Translations under genes and position numbers: made by a program
Shown here: piece after piece, positions 44,624 through 54,334 of the stretch
Numbering within the stretch: the stretch's first letter is position 1
How the letters are laid out: every line of letters begins with the position of its first letter
Notes under the pieces: generated by a model
What the model was told of the DNA's origin: nothing
The model's database searches: none
Seen by the model: the letters and a program-made list of their open reading frames with translations, nothing else
Assembly (NCBI RefSeq): GCF_018417535.1
Contig: NZ_CP070978.1
Span: 3,243,719-3,307,718, forward strand
Origin: Burkholderia pyrrocinia
GTDB lineage: Bacteria > Pseudomonadota > Gammaproteobacteria > Burkholderiales > Burkholderiaceae
DNA: 64,000 bases
Reading direction: 5' to 3'

Positions 44624-47600
44624 ATGGATTTCTCCCGATTCTTCATCGACCGGCCGATCTTCGCGGTCGTGCTGTCGATCGTCATCTTCGCGATCGGCCT
44701 GATCTCGATTCCGATGCTGCCGGCCGGCGAATACCCGGAAGTCGTGCCGCCGAGCGTCGTCGTGCGTGCGACGTACCCGGGCGCGAACCCGAAGGAAATC
44801 GCCGAATCGGTCGCCGAACCGCTGGAAGAGGCGATCAACGGCGTCGAAGGCATCATGTACATGAAGTCGGTCGCCGGGTCGGACGGCAGCCTGCAGGTCG
44901 TCGTCACGTTCCTGCAGGGCGTCGACCCCGACACGGCCGCCGTGCGCGTGCAGAACCGCGTGAGCCAGGCGCTGTCGCGCCTGCCCGACGAGGTGCGCCA
45001 GTACGGCGTGACCACGCAGAAGCAGTCGCCGACGCCGCTGATGTACGTGAGCCTCTATTCGCCGGACAACAGCCGCGATTCGCTGTACCTGCGCAACTAC
45101 CTGACGCTGCACGTGAAGGACGAACTGTCGCGGCTCACCGGCATCGGCGACGTCGGCGTATACGGCTCCGGCGATTACGCGATGCGGCTCTGGCTCGACC
45201 CGAACCGACTCGCGTCGCGCGGGCTGACCGCGAGCGACGTGATCGCGGCCGTGCGCGAGCAGAACGTGCAGGTGTCGGCCGGCCAGCTCGGCGCAGAGCC
45301 GTCGCCGAAGGCGAACGACTTCCTCGTGTCGATCAACGTGCGCGGCCGTTTGCGCACGGTGCAGGAGTTCAGCGACATCGTGCTGCGCAACGGCGACGAC
45401 GGCCAGGTCGTGAAGCTGTCCGATGTCGCGCGCATCGAGCTCGGCGCGGGCGACTACACGCTGCGTTCGTATTTCAACGACAGGCATTCGGCCGTGGTCG
45501 GCATCTTCCTGTCGCCGGGCGCGAACGCGCTCGACGTGGCAAAGGCCGTGTATGCGAAGCTCGACGAACTGTCGAAGCGTTTCCCGCCCGGTGTCGCGTA
45601 CCGCCCCGTGTGGGACCCGACCGTGTTCGTGCGCGAATCGATCCGCGCGGTGCAGCACACGCTGATCGAGGCCGTGGTGCTGGTCGTGCTCGTCGTGATC
45701 CTGTTCCTGCAGACGTGGCGCGCATCGATCATTCCGCTCGTCGCGGTGCCGGTATCGGTGGTCGGCACGTTCGCGTTTCTCCATCTGCTCGGCTATTCGA
45801 TCAACACGCTGACGCTGTTCGGGCTCGTGCTTGCGATCGGGATCGTCGTCGATGATGCGATCGTCGTCGTCGAGAACGTCGAGCGCAACATCGCGCAGGG
45901 CTTGAGCCCGCGCGATGCCGCGCACCAGGCGATGCGTGAGGTGTCGGGGCCGATCGTCGCGATCGCGCTCGTGCTGTGCGCGGTGTTCGTGCCGATGGCG
46001 TTCATGTCGGGCGTCACGGGCCAGTTCTACAGGCAGTTCGCGGTGACGATCGCGATCTCGACGGTGATCTCCGCGATCAACTCGCTGACGCTGTCGCCCG
46101 CGCTCGCCGCGAAGCTGCTGCGCCCGCACGGCGCGCCGAAGGATGCGCTCACGCGCGCGCTCGATCGCGCGTTCGGCTGGCTGTTCCATCCGTTCAACCG
46201 CTTCTTCGAGCGCAGCTCCGATCGCTATCACGGCGTCGTCGCGCGCACGCTGAAACGGCGCGGCGTGGTGTTCGCGGTCTATGCGGCGCTGCTCGCGGCC
46301 ACCGCGCTGCTGTTCAACGCGGTGCCGGGCGGCTTCATCCCGGTGCAGGACAAGCTGTACCTGTTCGCGGGCGCGAAGCTGCCGGAAGGCGCGTCGCTCT
46401 CGCGCACCAGCGCGGTGACCGAGCAGATGACGAAGATCGCGCTCGGCACCGACGGCGTCGAGATGGTGCCGGCGTTTGCGGGGCTGAATGCGTTGCAGGG
46501 CGTGAACACGCCGAACATCACGAACTCGTATGTGATCCTGAAGCCGTTCGACCAGCGCCACCGCAGCGCCGCGCAGATCAACGCGGACCTGAACGCGCGC
46601 TTCGCGGCCATCGGCGGCGGCATCACCTATGCGCTGATGCCGCCGCCGATCCAGGGCCTCGGCAACGGCTCGGGCTACTCGCTGTACCTGGAGGATCGCG
46701 GCGGGCTCGGCTACGGCGCATTGCAGAACGCGCTGACCGCGTTCCAGGCGGCGGTCGCGAAGACGCCGGGGATGAGTTACCCCGTCAGCTCGTACCAGGC
46801 GAACATCCCGCAGCTCGAGGTGAAGGTCGACCGGCTGAAGGCGAAGGCGCAGGGCGTCGCGCTGAACGACCTGTTCAATACGCTGCAGGTCTATCTCGGC
46901 TCGATGTACGTGAACGACTTCAACGTGTTCGGCCGCGTGTATCGCGTGATGGCGCAGGCCGATGCCGGTCACCGGCAGACGGCCGCCGACATCGCGAACC
47001 TGCGCACGCGCAATGCGAAGGGCGAGATGGTGCCGATCGGCTCGATGGTGACGGTGGGGCCCGCGTACGGCCCTGACCCGGTCGTCCGCTACAACGGCTA
47101 TCCGGCCGCCGACCTGATCGGCGACGCCGATCCGAAAGTGATGTCGTCGTCGCAGGCGATCGCGAAGCTCCAGCAGATCGCGAAGGAGGTGCTGCCGCCC
47201 GGCATCACGCTCGAATGGACCGACCTCAGCTACCAGCAGGTCACGCAGAGCAACGCGGCGATCGTCGTGTTCCCGCTCGCGGTGATGCTCGTGTTCCTCG
47301 TGCTTGCATCGCTGTACGAGAGCTGGACGCTGCCGCTCGCGGTGATCCTGATCGTGCCCGTGTGCATGTGCGCGGCGTTGTTCGGCGTGTGGCTGTCCGG
47401 CGGCGACAACAACGTATTCGTGCAGGTCGGTCTCGTCGTGCTGATGGGGCTCGCATGCAAGAACGCGATCCTGATCGTCGAGTTCGCGCGCGAGCTCGAA
47501 ATCCAGGGCAAGGGCGTGATCGAGGCCGCGCTCGAGGCGTGCAAGCTGCGGCTGCGCCCGATCGTGATGACGTCGGTCGCGTTCATCGCCGGTTCGGTGC

Positions 47601-47797
47601 CGCTGCTGATCGGCAGCGGCGCGGGCAGCGAAGTGCGCGCGGCCACCGGCGTTACCGTGTTCGCGGGGATGCTGGGCGTCACGCTGTTCGGGCTGTTCCT
47701 GACACCTGTGTTCTATGTAGCGATCCGCAAGCTCGCGGGCGGCACGCCGGCCGTCTGGAGCGAACAGCACGGCACCCTTGAAGGAGAAAACCGATGA
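44624..47797 (+). CDS. RND-family multidrug efflux permease (HAE1 type)
   Basis: 1057 aa from ATG 44624 (MDFSRFFIDRPIFAVVLSIV), with GGGAGG upstream. Twelve-helix proton-driven pump. Marks are YPEVVPPSVVVRATYPGAN, GLVLAIGIVVDDAIVVVENV in TM4 with the Asp-Asp pair of the proton relay, and GLACKNAILIVEFARELE in TM10 with the relay Lys. Two large periplasmic loops and normal family length. Starts 14 bases after the adaptor stop. Expected to export redox-active or aromatic compounds, given SoxR control. Confidence 0.95.
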   Translation: MDFSRFFIDRPIFAVVLSIVIFAIGLISIPMLPAGEYPEVVPPSVVVRATYPGANPKEIAESVAEPLEEAINGVEGIMYMKSVAGSDGSLQVVVTFLQGVDPDTAAVRVQNRVSQALSRLPDEVRQYGVTTQKQSPTPLMYVSLYSPDNSRDSLYLRNYLTLHVKDELSRLTGIGDVGVYGSGDYAMRLWLDPNRLASRGLTASDVIAAVREQNVQVSAGQLGAEPSPKANDFLVSINVRGRLRTVQEFSDIVLRNGDDGQVVKLSDVARIELGAGDYTLRSYFNDRHSAVVGIFLSPGANALDVAKAVYAKLDELSKRFPPGVAYRPVWDPTVFVRESIRAVQHTLIEAVVLVVLVVILFLQTWRASIIPLVAVPVSVVGTFAFLHLLGYSINTLTLFGLVLAIGIVVDDAIVVVENVERNIAQGLSPRDAAHQAMREVSGPIVAIALVLCAVFVPMAFMSGVTGQFYRQFAVTIAISTVISAINSLTLSPALAAKLLRPHGAPKDALTRALDRAFGWLFHPFNRFFERSSDRYHGVVARTLKRRGVVFAVYAALLAATALLFNAVPGGFIPVQDKLYLFAGAKLPEGASLSRTSAVTEQMTKIALGTDGVEMVPAFAGLNALQGVNTPNITNSYVILKPFDQRHRSAAQINADLNARFAAIGGGITYALMPPPIQGLGNGSGYSLYLEDRGGLGYGALQNALTAFQAAVAKTPGMSYPVSSYQANIPQLEVKVDRLKAKAQGVALNDLFNTLQVYLGSMYVNDFNVFGRVYRVMAQADAGHRQTAADIANLRTRNAKGEMVPIGSMVTVGPAYGPDPVVRYNGYPAADLIGDADPKVMSSSQAIAKLQQIAKEVLPPGITLEWTDLSYQQVTQSNAAIVVFPLAVMLVFLVLASLYESWTLPLAVILIVPVCMCAALFGVWLSGGDNNVFVQVGLVVLMGLACKNAILIVEFARELEIQGKGVIEAALEACKLRLRPIVMTSVAFIAGSVPLLIGSGAGSEVRAATGVTVFAGMLGVTLFGLFLTPVFYVAIRKLAGGTPAVWSEQHGTLEGENR

Positions 47798-49305
47798 GTG
47801 CCGCTTTCCGTCTTTCCGCGCTCGCGATGTCGGTGACGCTGGCCGCGTGCGCGGTCGGCCCCGATTTCAAACGGCCCGATACGGCCACGGCCGCGCGGTT
47901 CGCGCGCGACGCGCAGCCGGCGACGCAGCGCGATGCATCGCCGGCCGATACGCCGCCCGACGCGTCGGCCGATGCCGATGCGGCGTTCTGGCGCGGCTTC
48001 GGCGATCCGGCGCTGACGCAACTGATCGACACGGCGCTCGCGGCGAACCAGGACCTGCAGGTCGCGGTGTCGCGCTACGATGCGTCGAACGCGCTGCTGT
48101 CGCAGGCGACGTTCGACCGCTATCCGACGATCACCGCGAGCGGCCAGATCGGCCATCAACTGACGAGCAAGGACCAGGCGTTCGGCGCGCCGCGCAGCCA
48201 GCGCGATACGCCGATTTCCAGCGTCGGGATCAATGCGGCATGGGAGCTCGACCTGTTCGGCCGCGTGCGCCGCTCGATCGAGTCGCAGCGTGCGGAAACG
48301 ACTGCAAGCGCGGCGGACGTGCGCGCGGTGCGCGTCGCGATCGCCGGCGAGGTCGCGAGCACGTACGTCGATCTGCGCGGCGCGCAGGAGCGGCTGCGGA
48401 TCGCGCGCGAGAACGCCGACAACCAGAAGCAGACGCTCGCGCTGATCAATGCGCGCGTCGGCGCGGGGCGCGGTTCCGAGCTCGATGCGGCGCGTGCGCG
48501 CGCGCAGTACGAATCGACGACGTCGCGGATCGCCGTGTACGAAGCCGCGATCGGCGTCGACGAACACCGGCTCGCGGTGCTGACCGGGCAGACGCCGGAT
48601 GCGCTGATCGGCCGGTTCGATCTCCCGAAGGCCGTCGCTTCGGCGGGCACGCCCGTGCCGCTGCCGGCGCTTGCCGCCGACATCGATCCCGGCACGCCGG
48701 GCGACCTGCTGCGCCGGCGCCCCGATGTCGCGGCCGCCGAGGCACGGCTGCACGCGGCGACCGCGCGCGTCGGCGTCGCGACGGCCGACCTGTTTCCGCG
48801 CTTCACGCTGTCGGGATTGCTCGGCAGCGCGACGAGCAGCTACGGGTTCTTCCGCGCGGGCAGCGACACGAACCTGATCGCGCTCGGCATCGACTGGTCG
48901 TTCCTCGATGTCGGCCGCGTGCGTGCGCGGATCGCCGCGAGCGACGCGGAAGCGGCCGGCCAGCTCGCGCAGTACCGGCAGACCGTGCTCGGTGCGCTGG
49001 AGGACACGGAGAACGCGCTGCTGCGCGTTGCGCGTACGCGTGACGAGACGTCCCATCTCGTGCGCGCGGCGGACGACAGCGCGCGCGCCGCACAGCTCGC
49101 GCAGACGCGCTTCTCGGCCGGTGCGATCGACTACTACGAAGTGCTCGACGCGCAACGGACGCTGCTGCAGGCGCAGGATGCGGCGGCCGACGCACGCACG
49201 CGCAGTGCGACGTCGACGGTCGCGCTGTACAAGGCACTGGCGGGCGGCTGGCCGTCGGGAACGGCGCTGCGCGCGCAAGGGCCGCTCGCGCAGTCGGGGC
49301 GGTAA
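47794..49305 (+). CDS. RND outer-membrane channel lipoprotein (OprM/NodT type)
   Basis: 503 aa, start overlaps the pump stop (ATGA). Lipobox TLAAC (Cys near 20), then CAVGPDFKRPD typical of OprM-class channels. Two outer-membrane-efflux repeats; the PGDLLRRRPDVAAAEARLHA motif near 305 and the trailing ARTRSATSTVALYKALAGGW are diagnostic. Completes a full tripartite pump. Confidence 0.94.
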   Translation: MSAAFRLSALAMSVTLAACAVGPDFKRPDTATAARFARDAQPATQRDASPADTPPDASADADAAFWRGFGDPALTQLIDTALAANQDLQVAVSRYDASNALLSQATFDRYPTITASGQIGHQLTSKDQAFGAPRSQRDTPISSVGINAAWELDLFGRVRRSIESQRAETTASAADVRAVRVAIAGEVASTYVDLRGAQERLRIARENADNQKQTLALINARVGAGRGSELDAARARAQYESTTSRIAVYEAAIGVDEHRLAVLTGQTPDALIGRFDLPKAVASAGTPVPLPALAADIDPGTPGDLLRRRPDVAAAEARLHAATARVGVATADLFPRFTLSGLLGSATSSYGFFRAGSDTNLIALGIDWSFLDVGRVRARIAASDAEAAGQLAQYRQTVLGALEDTENALLRVARTRDETSHLVRAADDSARAAQLAQTRFSAGAIDYYEVLDAQRTLLQAQDAAADARTRSATSTVALYKALAGGWPSGTALRAQGPLAQSGR

Positions 49306-49311
49306 CGGAGG

Positions 49312-49597
49312 AGCGGTTGCGCGGCACACGGCATGGACGATGCCTGCCGCGTTCGTCGGGCTGTCGTTCGTGAACCTGCCGGGCCAGTTTGTCGGGCCGC
49401 TCGGCAACCTCGCGGGCGGGCTCGACCTGAGCGTGCCGCTGTCGCTGGCGGTCGGCGGGATGCTGTACTTGGTGCTGCTGACGCTGTATCCGGAACCGGA
49501 CGGTGTGTACGGTCCGCACGGGCGCCGCTTCGTGCGCGGCGGCAAGCGCGCGGCGCGCGGCGTCGGTGCGCCGGCGATCCAGCCGAACGGATACTGA
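49312..49597 (+). pseudogene. C-terminal remnant of a transporter, probably NCS1 permease
   Basis: Without a start codon or RBS, the frame reads FVGLSFVNLPGQFVGPLGNL, LSVPLSLAVGGMLYLVLLTL and PEPDGVYGPHGRRFVRGG before a stop. Two membrane segments and a polar tail resemble the end of purine/cytosine permease-type transporters. The rest of the gene is absent, cut near the end of the efflux operon. Confidence 0.5.
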
Positions 49598-49624
49598 GCG
49601 GCGGCGCGTGGCGCCTGGCCCCGG

Positions 49625-49671
49625 AACGATAACGCCGCCGTGCGGGCACGGCCGCCGGCGGCGTTGTCGTT
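49625..49671. terminator. Strong hairpin between efflux operon and SDR gene
   Basis: A 16-bp stem (49625-49640 with 49656-49671, one G-U), 15-base loop, followed by TTCCGTTTCC. It can serve the converging transcripts, though T-runs are weak. Confidence 0.7.
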
Positions 49672-49695
49672 TCCGTTTCCGGCAGGAGAGCGGTG

Positions 49696-50451
49696 TCAGT
49701 GGAACGTGCTGCCCGCGAGCATCCCGCCGTCGACGATGAATTCCGAGCCCGTGCAATACGCGGATTCGTCGGACGCAAGGAACAGCACGAGACTGGCCAC
49801 TTCGTCGGGTTTGCCGATGCGCGCGATCGGCAGACCGCTATAGATGGACGACGGATCGAAGTCCGCGAACTCGGGCGGGCGCGCCATCACCGTGTCGATG
49901 CCGCCCGGATGTACCGAGTTCACGCGAATACCGTGGCGGCCGAATTCGAGCGCGGCGGCCTTCGTCATCCCGCGCACCGCGAACTTGCTCGACACGTATG
50001 CGCTGCCGCCCGCGACGCCTTCCATCCCGGCCGTCGACGACACGTTGACGATCGAGCCGCCGCCCGCATCCTTCAGCGCGGCAAGCGCCGACTTCATGCC
50101 GAGCCAGCAGCCGACCTGGTTCACTTCGATCACCTTGCGATAGTCGTCGAGCGAACACGATTCGATCGGCACGAGCTTCAGGATCGCCGCGTTGTTCACG
50201 AGGATGTCCAGCCGGCCGAACTGCGCGAGCGTCGCTTGAATGGCCGCCTGCCAGTCGCCTTCGTTCGTTACGTCGAGATGCTGGAATCGCGCGGCATCGC
50301 CGAGTTCGGCTGCGACGCGCTGGCCGGCGTCGTCCAGCACGTCGGCGATCACCACGCGTGCGCCTTCGGCGACGAACCGGCGCGCTTCCGCTTCGCCCTG
50401 GCCGCGGGCGCCGCCCGTGATCAGCGCCACCTTGCCTTCGAGTCGTTTCAT
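49696..50451 (-). CDS. Short-chain dehydrogenase/reductase
   Basis: 251 aa. Classical SDR: cofactor motif GGARGQGEAEA near 14-24, NNAA near 88, catalytic Ser in VNVSSTAGMEG near 138 and Y-x3-K in AYVSSKFAVRG near 153-157. The tail GSEFIVDGGMLAG is standard. Acidic Asp after strand 2 (VVIADVLD) favours NAD over NADP. Forms a likely operon with the VOC gene 43 bases upstream. Substrate unknown. Confidence 0.92.
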   Translation of the reverse strand: MKRLEGKVALITGGARGQGEAEARRFVAEGARVVIADVLDDAGQRVAAELGDAARFQHLDVTNEGDWQAAIQATLAQFGRLDILVNNAAILKLVPIESCSLDDYRKVIEVNQVGCWLGMKSALAALKDAGGGSIVNVSSTAGMEGVAGGSAYVSSKFAVRGMTKAAALEFGRHGIRVNSVHPGGIDTVMARPPEFADFDPSSIYSGLPIARIGKPDEVASLVLFLASDESAYCTGSEFIVDGGMLAGSTFH

Positions 50452-50494
50452 CCTGCTTGCTCCTGTGAGTGAGGGGGGACGCGCGCGAGCCCGC

Positions 50495-51031
50495 TCATGC
50501 GGAGGCGGCCGCCGCGTCGATGATGCGAACCGGATCGGTGCCGTTCCACGCGCGCGCTTCGGCGATGCCGTGCGCGATCATGTCGCGCATGCCGGCGCCT
50601 TCGATCACTTCGACGCGTACGCCGGGATCGTCGGCGTCGTCGAGATACGCGACGCGCGTCGCCGGGTTGCGCGCTTCGAACACGACACGCAGGCCGCGCG
50701 CCGTCAGCCGCGCCACCGCGGCGTCGAGATCGTCGACGACCCACGCGACGTGATGCAGGCCGACGAGCGGTTGCCCGCGCGCATCGCGGTACGGCGATGG
50801 CGTGTCGTTCGTCACGTGGATCAGTTCGATCTGCAGGCCGCCGCGATACGCGAGCCCGACGTCCATCGTGACCGTCACCGGTTCGCCGAGATGGCGGCCG
50901 TCGACGCGTACGTTGCGGAACACGGTCCACGGGCCCGCATCGTGGCGGACGCGCCAGCGCGCGATGCTGCGGTCGAGGTCGGCAACCACATAGCCGATCT
51001 GGTCGATGGGGCCGAGGACCGGGTCGTTCAT
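50495..51031 (-). CDS. VOC (glyoxalase/bleomycin-resistance fold) protein
   Basis: 178 aa from the ATG complementary to 51029-51031, with GGAGAC 3 bases before it; a longer frame upstream lacks an RBS. Two beta-alpha-beta-beta-beta modules begin at DQIGYVVADLDRSIARW near 10 and GLHHVAWVVDDLDAAVARL near 90. Metal ligands may be the His pair at HHVAW and Glu in RVEVIE. Methylmalonyl-CoA epimerase or ring-cleavage dioxygenase-like; substrate unknown. The 221 bases beyond its start hold no gene. Confidence 0.85.
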   Translation of the reverse strand: MNDPVLGPIDQIGYVVADLDRSIARWRVRHDAGPWTVFRNVRVDGRHLGEPVTVTMDVGLAYRGGLQIELIHVTNDTPSPYRDARGQPLVGLHHVAWVVDDLDAAVARLTARGLRVVFEARNPATRVAYLDDADDPGVRVEVIEGAGMRDMIAHGIAEARAWNGTDPVRIIDAAAASA

Positions 51032-51252
51032 GTCGTCTCCGTGGCGGGCGCACGCGTGCGTGCCGCGCGATGTATGACGGCCATGATCGCAACAAAGCGT
51101 GCGCTTCGTGTCGTCCGAACGGACTAGCACGCGCTGCTTGTGTCGCAGGGAATCTCGGCTTTCGCTGCCGCGTTACGCGGCACCGCCATGATGCGGATGC
51201 GGGCGACCGAAGGGGAATGGGCGACGGCGAGCGCTGCGGATCGATCCGCGCA

Positions 51253-52168
51253 TCACCGCGCGTTCGGCCCCTTGACCGTCAGTCGGCACACGGTCACGAG
51301 TGCGAGCAGGTTCGGGTCGCGTTCGCGCCGGTGCAGGAAGCTCAGGCCGATCGTCTGGCGGATCGTGGGCCCGGCGAGCGGCACCAGCGCGATCTTGTGC
51401 GCGAACAGGTCGCGCACGCGGCCGGGCAGCAGCGAGCAGCCGACGCTGCCCGACACGAGGTTGATCAGCGAGAAGATGTCGCCCACCCGCATCACGATAT
51501 TCGGCGTGATGCCGGCCGCGCGGAACGCCTCCGTGAAGCCGTGATGCGTCGCGAAGCCTTCGCCGAGCGACACGAACGGCTCGTCGCGGCACGCGCCGAG
51601 ATCGATCGCGTCGCGTTGCGCATACGGCGAATCGATCGGCGCGGCGAAGAACATCTCGTCCTCGAACAGCACGATCGGTTCGATTTCGGCGTCCGGTTCG
51701 GGCAGCGCCATCAGCGTCGCGTCGATCGCGCCCTGCCTGAGCTTGTCGAGCAGGTCGGCGTTCGAGCCGAGCACGAGCTCGGCCTGCAGTTCGGGGCGGC
51801 GCTCCTTCAGCGCGATCACGACCTCGGGCACGGTGCGGATCGTCAGCGAATAGAGCGATCCGATCTTCAACTGGCCGGCGCCGTAGCCGGCCGCCTCGCG
51901 CGTCGCGCGGATCCCGGCCGTCATCGTTTTCAGCACTTCGCCCGCGACTTCCGCGAGAACCTGCGCGGCATCGGTCGGAATCAGGTTGCGCCCCTCATGA
52001 CGAAACAGCGCAGTGCATGCCTTCCTCGAGCGTATGCAGCGCGCGATGCACGCTGACCGTGCTGACGCCCAGCGCCTCGGCCGCTTTCGCGAGGCTGCCG
52101 GCTTCCATGAAGGCGAGGAGCACCTCGAGCTTGCGGAACGTGATCTCTTCGTTGATGCGGTTGCGCAT
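51253..52168 (-). pseudogene. LysR family regulator broken by a frameshift near 52010
   Basis: From the ATG complementary to 52166-52168 the frame encodes the LysR helix-turn-helix (FRKLEVLLAFMEAGSLAKAA, VSTVSVHRALHTLEEG) but stops at 51995. The effector domain continues in another frame (LKTMTAGIRATREAAGYGAG, LYSLTIRTVPEVVIALKERR) to 51253. Reading across, LFRHEGRNLIPTD would follow HCA if two bases (GC in a GCGC run) were restored. Around 305 residues if repaired. Divergent from the damaged MHS transporter it probably regulated; the 316-base gap between them has no gene. Confidence 0.85.
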
Positions 52169-52484
52169 GATGCGGAAGACGGGAAGGGCGGCCGACGATT
52201 CTGCCGCAGAACCCGGGGCGCAACAATGCGCTAATAACCGGGGTTTTCGCGCAGCATGGCGTGGCGCGGAAACATTTAATCTCCGGCTAATCATCTGCCT
52301 CGGGCATCAATTGATGCGGGTTTTCGGCATCCCTATCATCGTTTCACGCCGGTCGTGCGCGCGGGGCGAGCGGTTTCGTCGTTCCGCCGCGAGCCGTCGA
52401 CGATGCGAACAGCCGATTCGCCCATGCGTGCCACGGAAGGCGGCACGCATGCGGCGCGGCACCATGAGACTGCAGGAGACAAGC

Positions 52485-53801
52485 ATGCGCGACTCACGTC
52501 GGAATACGCGGCATCGGCAGGTGGTTGCCGCTGTCGTCGGCAATACCCTCGAGTGGTACGACTTCATCGTTTAAGGGTTCTTCTCCGGCATCATCGCGCG
52601 GCTGTTCTTTCCCGCCGAGAGCCAGTACGCGTCGCTGCTGATGTCGCTGGCGACATTCGGCGTCGGTTTCTTCATGCGCCCGGTAGGCGGCATCCTGTTC
52701 GGGCTCTATGCGGACCGCAAGGGCCGCAAGGCTGCGATGCAGCTCATCATCTTCCTGATGACGCTGTCGATCGCGCTGATCACGTTCGCGCCTTCGTACG
52801 CGACGATCGGCCCGGTAGCGCCGATCCTGATCGTCGTCGCGCGGCTGCTGCAGGGTTTCGCGACTGGCGGCGAATATGCGAGCGCCACCGCGTTCCTCGT
52901 CGAGAGCGCACCCGCGAACCGGCGCGGCCTGTACGGGTCGTGGCAACTGATCGGCCAGTGCCTCGCGGTGTTCTCGGGCGCCGCGATGGGCGCGTGGGCG
53001 ACGCAGTCGCTGTCGGATGCCGCGCTGCATAGCTGGGGCTGGCGCGTGCCGTTCGCACTCGGGCTGCTGATCGGGCCGGTCGGCCTGTGGATCCGCCGGC
53101 ACATGGAGGAGACCGACGCGTTCCTCGATGCGAGCGAGTCGAGCGTCGAGCCGCCGGCGAGCGTGTCGCGCGTGCTGCGCGACAACCTGCGCGGCGTGCT
53201 GGTGTCGATGGGGCAGACGATCACCGGCACGGCCGTGTTCTACGTGATGCTCGTCAACATGCCGACATTCGTGCACAAGCCCTTCGGGCTGCCGCTCGAC
53301 CAGGTCTTCAAGGTGCAGATGGTGGCGGTCGCGCTGCTGACGGTGACGATTCCGGTCGCCGCGATCGTGTCCGACCGCATCGGCCGGCGGCCTGTGCTGA
53401 TCGCCGGCACGCTGGCGCTGCTGACGGTCACTTATCCGCTGTTCTCGTGGCTGGCCGCGGCGCCGGGCATCGGGCGCCTGCTGGTGATGCAGCTCGTGAT
53501 CTGCACGATCATCGGCATCTGCTATGGCCCCGCGCCGACCACACTCGCCGAACAGTTCGCGACGCGCTCGCGTTCGACCGGCATCGCGCTCGCATACAAC
53601 GTCGCGGTGATGGTGTTCGGCGGCTTCGCGCCGTTCATCGTCACGTGGCTGACGCACGCGAGCGGATCGCCGGTCGCGCCCGCGTGGTACGGGCTGTTCG
53701 CGGCGTCGTTCGGGCTGCTCGCGAGCGTGTTCATGCACGACGGCGCACCGTGCGTGCTCGCGCGCCGGCAGTTTCAGGGCGAACCGCTGAGCGCCAAGTA
53801 G
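52485..53801 (+). pseudogene. MHS-family (MFS) metabolite:proton symporter with in-frame stop
   Basis: From ATG 52485 (GGAGAC upstream) the reading is MRDSRRNTRHRQVVAAVVGN, then TLEWYDFIV followed by TAA at 52572-52574 where relatives have Tyr before GFFSGIIARLFFP. Beyond it the frame is intact for 409 codons: SLATFGVGFFMRPVGGILFG, LYADRKGRK (the MFS loop motif) and twelve helices in all with the first. A single base change explains the stop. A restart at an internal codon would lack helix 1. Family members import citrate, dicarboxylates or similar. Confidence 0.88.
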
Positions 53802-53958
53802 CGGCCGGCGGTCCGTCGCCCGTGCCGGCGAGCCATCGGCGCGGGCGGCATGCAGGGTATCGGCTCGGCCGATGGTTGGCATCGCGGGCGGCGGCCTACC
53901 GCGGCCGCCGCCCGGTCATTACGCTGGGGCGATCATCCACTCAGTCCGGAAGGTCGCC

Positions 53959-54157
53959 ATGTCCCGGCTCGACTACACGCTGCTCGGCCCCTGCCTGCCT
54001 GCTTGCGATCGCGATCGACGCGATGGGGTCCGGGCTCGTCTATCCGATGATGTCCGCGATCTTCAGCGATCCGCACGCGGGCATCCTGCCCAGCTTTGTG
54101 ATGATGGTCGCGGCCGGGCGCACGCGGCCGGGCGCGCGAGCGGCCGCGCTGTCGTAG
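53959..54157 (+). pseudogene. N-terminal remnant of an MFS transporter
   Basis: MSRLDYTLLGPCL is followed, after a 4-base frameshift at the TGCCTGCCTGC near 53992-54001, by LLAIAIDAMGSGLVYPMMSA and IFSDPHAGILPS. Removing one copy of the duplicated CCTG restores a continuous start of a 12-helix MFS protein. Homology ends near 54095, so only about 45 residues survive. Confidence 0.65.
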
Positions 54158-54334
54158 GCGGTCGCGCGCACGTTGGCCCGATCCTGTCGGACGTTGTCCC
54201 GCGCGCCGCTGTCGCGCAAAGCCGCGCGGCCCGACACTGGCGCGTCGCGGCCGGGAAGGCCCCACGCCGCGTCCGGCGGCGCCGGCAGGCCCGGCGCGCC
54301 GTTCTGTTTGACGTGCCAACCGAGAGAGCGACCC

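Noticed and set aside
44312..47770. 1152-codon minus-strand frame opposite the RND pump
   Set aside because: Antisense shadow of a textbook RND pump gene.
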